From CAYYJM01 sp964471755 (GTDB taxonomy: Bacteria > Planctomycetota > Planctomycetia > Gemmatales > Gemmataceae), in contig CAYYJM010000274.1 in assembly GCA_964471755.1 (NCBI GenBank), forward strand, positions 1-8,163: a stretch of 8,163 nucleotides of DNA, given 5' to 3'. The position numbers and the translations under genes were made by a program. Numbering within the stretch: position 1 is the first letter of the stretch; every line of letters starts with the position of its first letter. The notes below the pieces were generated by a model. It was given only the letters and a program-made list of their open reading frames with translations, searched no databases and was not told the origin of the DNA. This document shows, piece after piece, positions 6,546-8,163 of this stretch.

Positions 6546-6728
6546 TCAGGAGATGGGGAAGTAGGTGTAGCTCACCCAGAGCAGCAGGCCGAGCAGTAGC
6601 GATCCCAGGATGAGACTGCCCAGTACCAGCGCGGTCTCGGCCGGCAACCAGGGATCATCCGGGAGGCGAGCCATCTCATCCGCGGTCTGCTGGGTGGTGA
6701 CCTCAGGGAGGGGTTCGTGCGGGTCCAT
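6546..6728 (-). CDS. Small single-pass membrane protein coupled to the YeiH-like transporter
   Basis: I do not recognise this 60-residue protein. Its first 32 residues are polar and acidic ('MDPHEPLPEVTT...ARLPDDPW'). One strongly hydrophobic helix follows at about 33-54 ('ALVLGSLILGSLLLGLLLWV'), and the protein ends 'SYTYFPIS'. It is a credible gene despite its size: the ATG follows the transporter stop by a single base, and GGAGG lies 8 bases upstream inside the last codons of the transporter gene. That layout is typical of translational coupling and points to a partner or accessory subunit made alongside the transporter. The glycine/small-residue pattern G37, G42 and G47, with serines between, could support helix packing. 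Function is inferred only from position. Confidence 0.72.
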   Translation of the reverse strand: MDPHEPLPEVTTQQTADEMARLPDDPWLPAETALVLGSLILGSLLLGLLLWVSYTYFPIS

Positions 6729-6729
6729 G

Positions 6730-8157
6730 TCAATTACCTCCGTAGCCGTGGAAGAACAACCAGGAGATCACCAGGCCGATCCAGATGATGAAGCCGAATA
6801 GGCAGACGACGTAAACAAGCGCCAGTCGGGCCAGGCCTTCCGCCCAGAGCGTTCGGAAGTTCGATGCCAGACCGATCGAGAAAAACGTCATCACGAAGAA
6901 GTAGCCCCGGAATAGGTCCACCTCGCCGATGCCGGTTCGAAGCGGCCCGGGAGTACTGCTGGTGCCGATGATGCTCGGCCACATCATCCCCACGGCCAGC
7001 AGGGCGCTGAACGTCAGGAAGTAACCAAAGACGAACTTCGGGAAACGGCTCCAGATGTCGGACAGGGGCACCGCCTGGCCCGGCTGGCGATCGATGGAGG
7101 AAGCCCAGACGATCGCCAGCACGAGTGCCCAGACGCCTATGAACAGGTCAATGAACACCTTGACGGTCGTCGTCGTCAACAGCATCAGCCCCTGCTGGGC
7201 GGCCGGGGCCGAGTTGAACAGCGCCTGGGTGATGGCCCCGCTGGAAATCGCCGCACCGTCGGTCTTGACCGCCAACCCCATCCAGGCGGCGGCCACCATC
7301 GGCTCGCCTGGCAGAAGCGCTCTCGCCAGGATCGGCAGCAGGATCAGTTCCACCACCGAGAAGACCACAACCAGCGACGACACCATCACCGCGACGACGG
7401 GCCGGGCGCGAATGGCGGCACCGGTCACGATGGCGGCCGAGACTCCACAGATGGAAATGCCAGAAGCCAGCGGAGCGGCCCATTCTCGACTGAAGCCAAA
7501 GAACCGTCGGGCCACGAAATACACCAGCGCCCAGTAAATCAGGTACGCCTCGATGATGGCGGCCAGACCACGAAACAGAATCGGGGTGACGAGTTGACTC
7601 GCCCCGGCCGCCTTGATTCCCAGCGCTGCACCAAGAACGACAATGGCCGTCTTGATGAACCACTCCGGCCGGGCGGCCTCCGACAACCATTTGGCCGTGC
7701 CCGGAAGGAAGTTGCCAACCAGCAACCCCGCCAGCAGGGCCAGGATGTAGCCCGCCTCGCCGGTCAACCCCAGCGACTGGCCGATGCCGAACTTCTCACG
7801 CTGATCCGGGGTGGCGGCGATGTAGGCGTTATGGCCCAGGAACCAGCACAGGTACGAGATGCCGAAGACCACGGTGAAGGCCAGCGCGAAGCGGACCAGT
7901 TTCAGCCGGAGCAGCCACGCCCCCAGCAGAAGCACGGCCAGCAAGAAGAAATAGGTCAAAGCCAGAGACAGAGGCCCGGTAAGGGAAGCGAAGGACGAGG
8001 AAGCTGGCGACAGGGCCGTGGTGGGATCAACCCACACGGCCGTCTTCACGACCCATCCGAGGGTGTCCAGCCCCAGCAGAGCCAGCGCTCCCAGGATGGT
8101 GAGCGCCAGACCGATCACCACTGCCAGTCCATCTTCCGTGCGAAGCCACGCTCGCAT
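6730..8157 (-). CDS. YeiH-family putative sulfate exporter-type membrane transporter (PF03601, Cons_hypoth698)
   Basis: This 475-residue integral membrane protein has about eleven hydrophobic segments (roughly 12-30, 66-84, 90-108, 136-153, 167-184, 198-215, 228-248, 255-282, 325-350, 376-394 and 417-468, the last probably two helices). The family signature is clear: 'LASGISICGVSAAIVTGAAI' at 230-249, where short members have a 'G.AICG.SA' core, plus 'VKTDGAAISSGAIT' at 297-310. E. coli YeiH is about 350 residues. The additional length here comes partly from extra N-terminal helices, a form I believe is common in environmental bacteria. Databases call the family a putative sulfate exporter, but substrate and direction are poorly tested. 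The ATG at 8157 begins a plausible 'MRAWLRTEDGLAVVIGL' N-terminus. Only six bases precede it in the window, so the ribosome binding site and a longer start cannot be judged. The stop TGA is one base before the next gene. Confidence 0.9.
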   Translation of the reverse strand: MRAWLRTEDGLAVVIGLALTILGALALLGLDTLGWVVKTAVWVDPTTALSPASSSFASLTGPLSLALTYFFLLAVLLLGAWLLRLKLVRFALAFTVVFGISYLCWFLGHNAYIAATPDQREKFGIGQSLGLTGEAGYILALLAGLLVGNFLPGTAKWLSEAARPEWFIKTAIVVLGAALGIKAAGASQLVTPILFRGLAAIIEAYLIYWALVYFVARRFFGFSREWAAPLASGISICGVSAAIVTGAAIRARPVVAVMVSSLVVVFSVVELILLPILARALLPGEPMVAAAWMGLAVKTDGAAISSGAITQALFNSAPAAQQGLMLLTTTTVKVFIDLFIGVWALVLAIVWASSIDRQPGQAVPLSDIWSRFPKFVFGYFLTFSALLAVGMMWPSIIGTSSTPGPLRTGIGEVDLFRGYFFVMTFFSIGLASNFRTLWAEGLARLALVYVVCLFGFIIWIGLVISWLFFHGYGGN

Positions 8158-8163
8158 GACACC

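Noticed and set aside
7055..7690. Ser/Thr/Ala-rich plus-strand ORF and an Arg/Gly-rich minus-strand ORF inside the transporter gene
   Set aside because: Both are shadow frames of the membrane protein, whose family motifs are unmistakable.
1..8163. Search for CRISPR, tRNA, rRNA, insertion sequences and attachment sites
   Set aside because: No regularly spaced repeats, tRNA-like cloverleaf with T-loop sequence, transposase motif or terminal inverted repeats were seen by eye on either strand.

Overview
The window is GC-rich DNA with densely packed protein genes. It most resembles a member of the Planctomycetota. The clues are the tandem 'AGR...LLxA' helical repeats in front of an efflux adaptor, the small secreted tandem-PepSY protein, the long YeiH-like transporter and the GC-rich codon use. 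This placement is an inference from protein style, because no rRNA or other marker gene is present.

The left 3.76 kb is one plus-strand gene that enters the window already open. It encodes the C-terminal 1253 residues of a very large superfamily 2 helicase. The window begins near helicase motif IV and continues through a cysteine-rich segment, motifs V and VI, a long middle region, a DUF1998/MZB-like zinc module and a C-terminal PD-(D/E)XK nuclease-like domain. Helicase-DUF1998 proteins of this build are typical of phage-defence systems (DruE of Druantia, DpdJ of the 7-deazaguanine Dpd system, DrmA/DrmB of DISARM). The gene may therefore be the edge of a defence island that continues to the left.

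The rest of the window (3.78-8.16 kb) is a run of five minus-strand genes that converge on the helicase gene with only 15 bp between stop codons. In transcription order they are: a YeiH-family (PF03601) membrane transporter; a 60-residue single-pass membrane protein whose ATG lies one base after the transporter stop; a GYD-domain protein; a secreted tandem-PepSY protein; and a secreted RND/HlyD-type periplasmic adaptor with an unusual N-terminal helical repeat region. The transporter and small protein form a clear translationally coupled pair. The last three genes are separated by gaps of 148-238 bp that contain hairpins, so they are probably separate short transcripts. The adaptor has no pump gene beside it, because downstream of it lies only the convergent helicase gene.

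No gap between genes exceeds 300 bp. I see no tRNA, rRNA, CRISPR array, insertion sequence, attachment site or origin. The items most worth following up are the helicase-DUF1998-nuclease fusion, the orphan adaptor with OMF-like repeats, and the transporter/small-protein pair.
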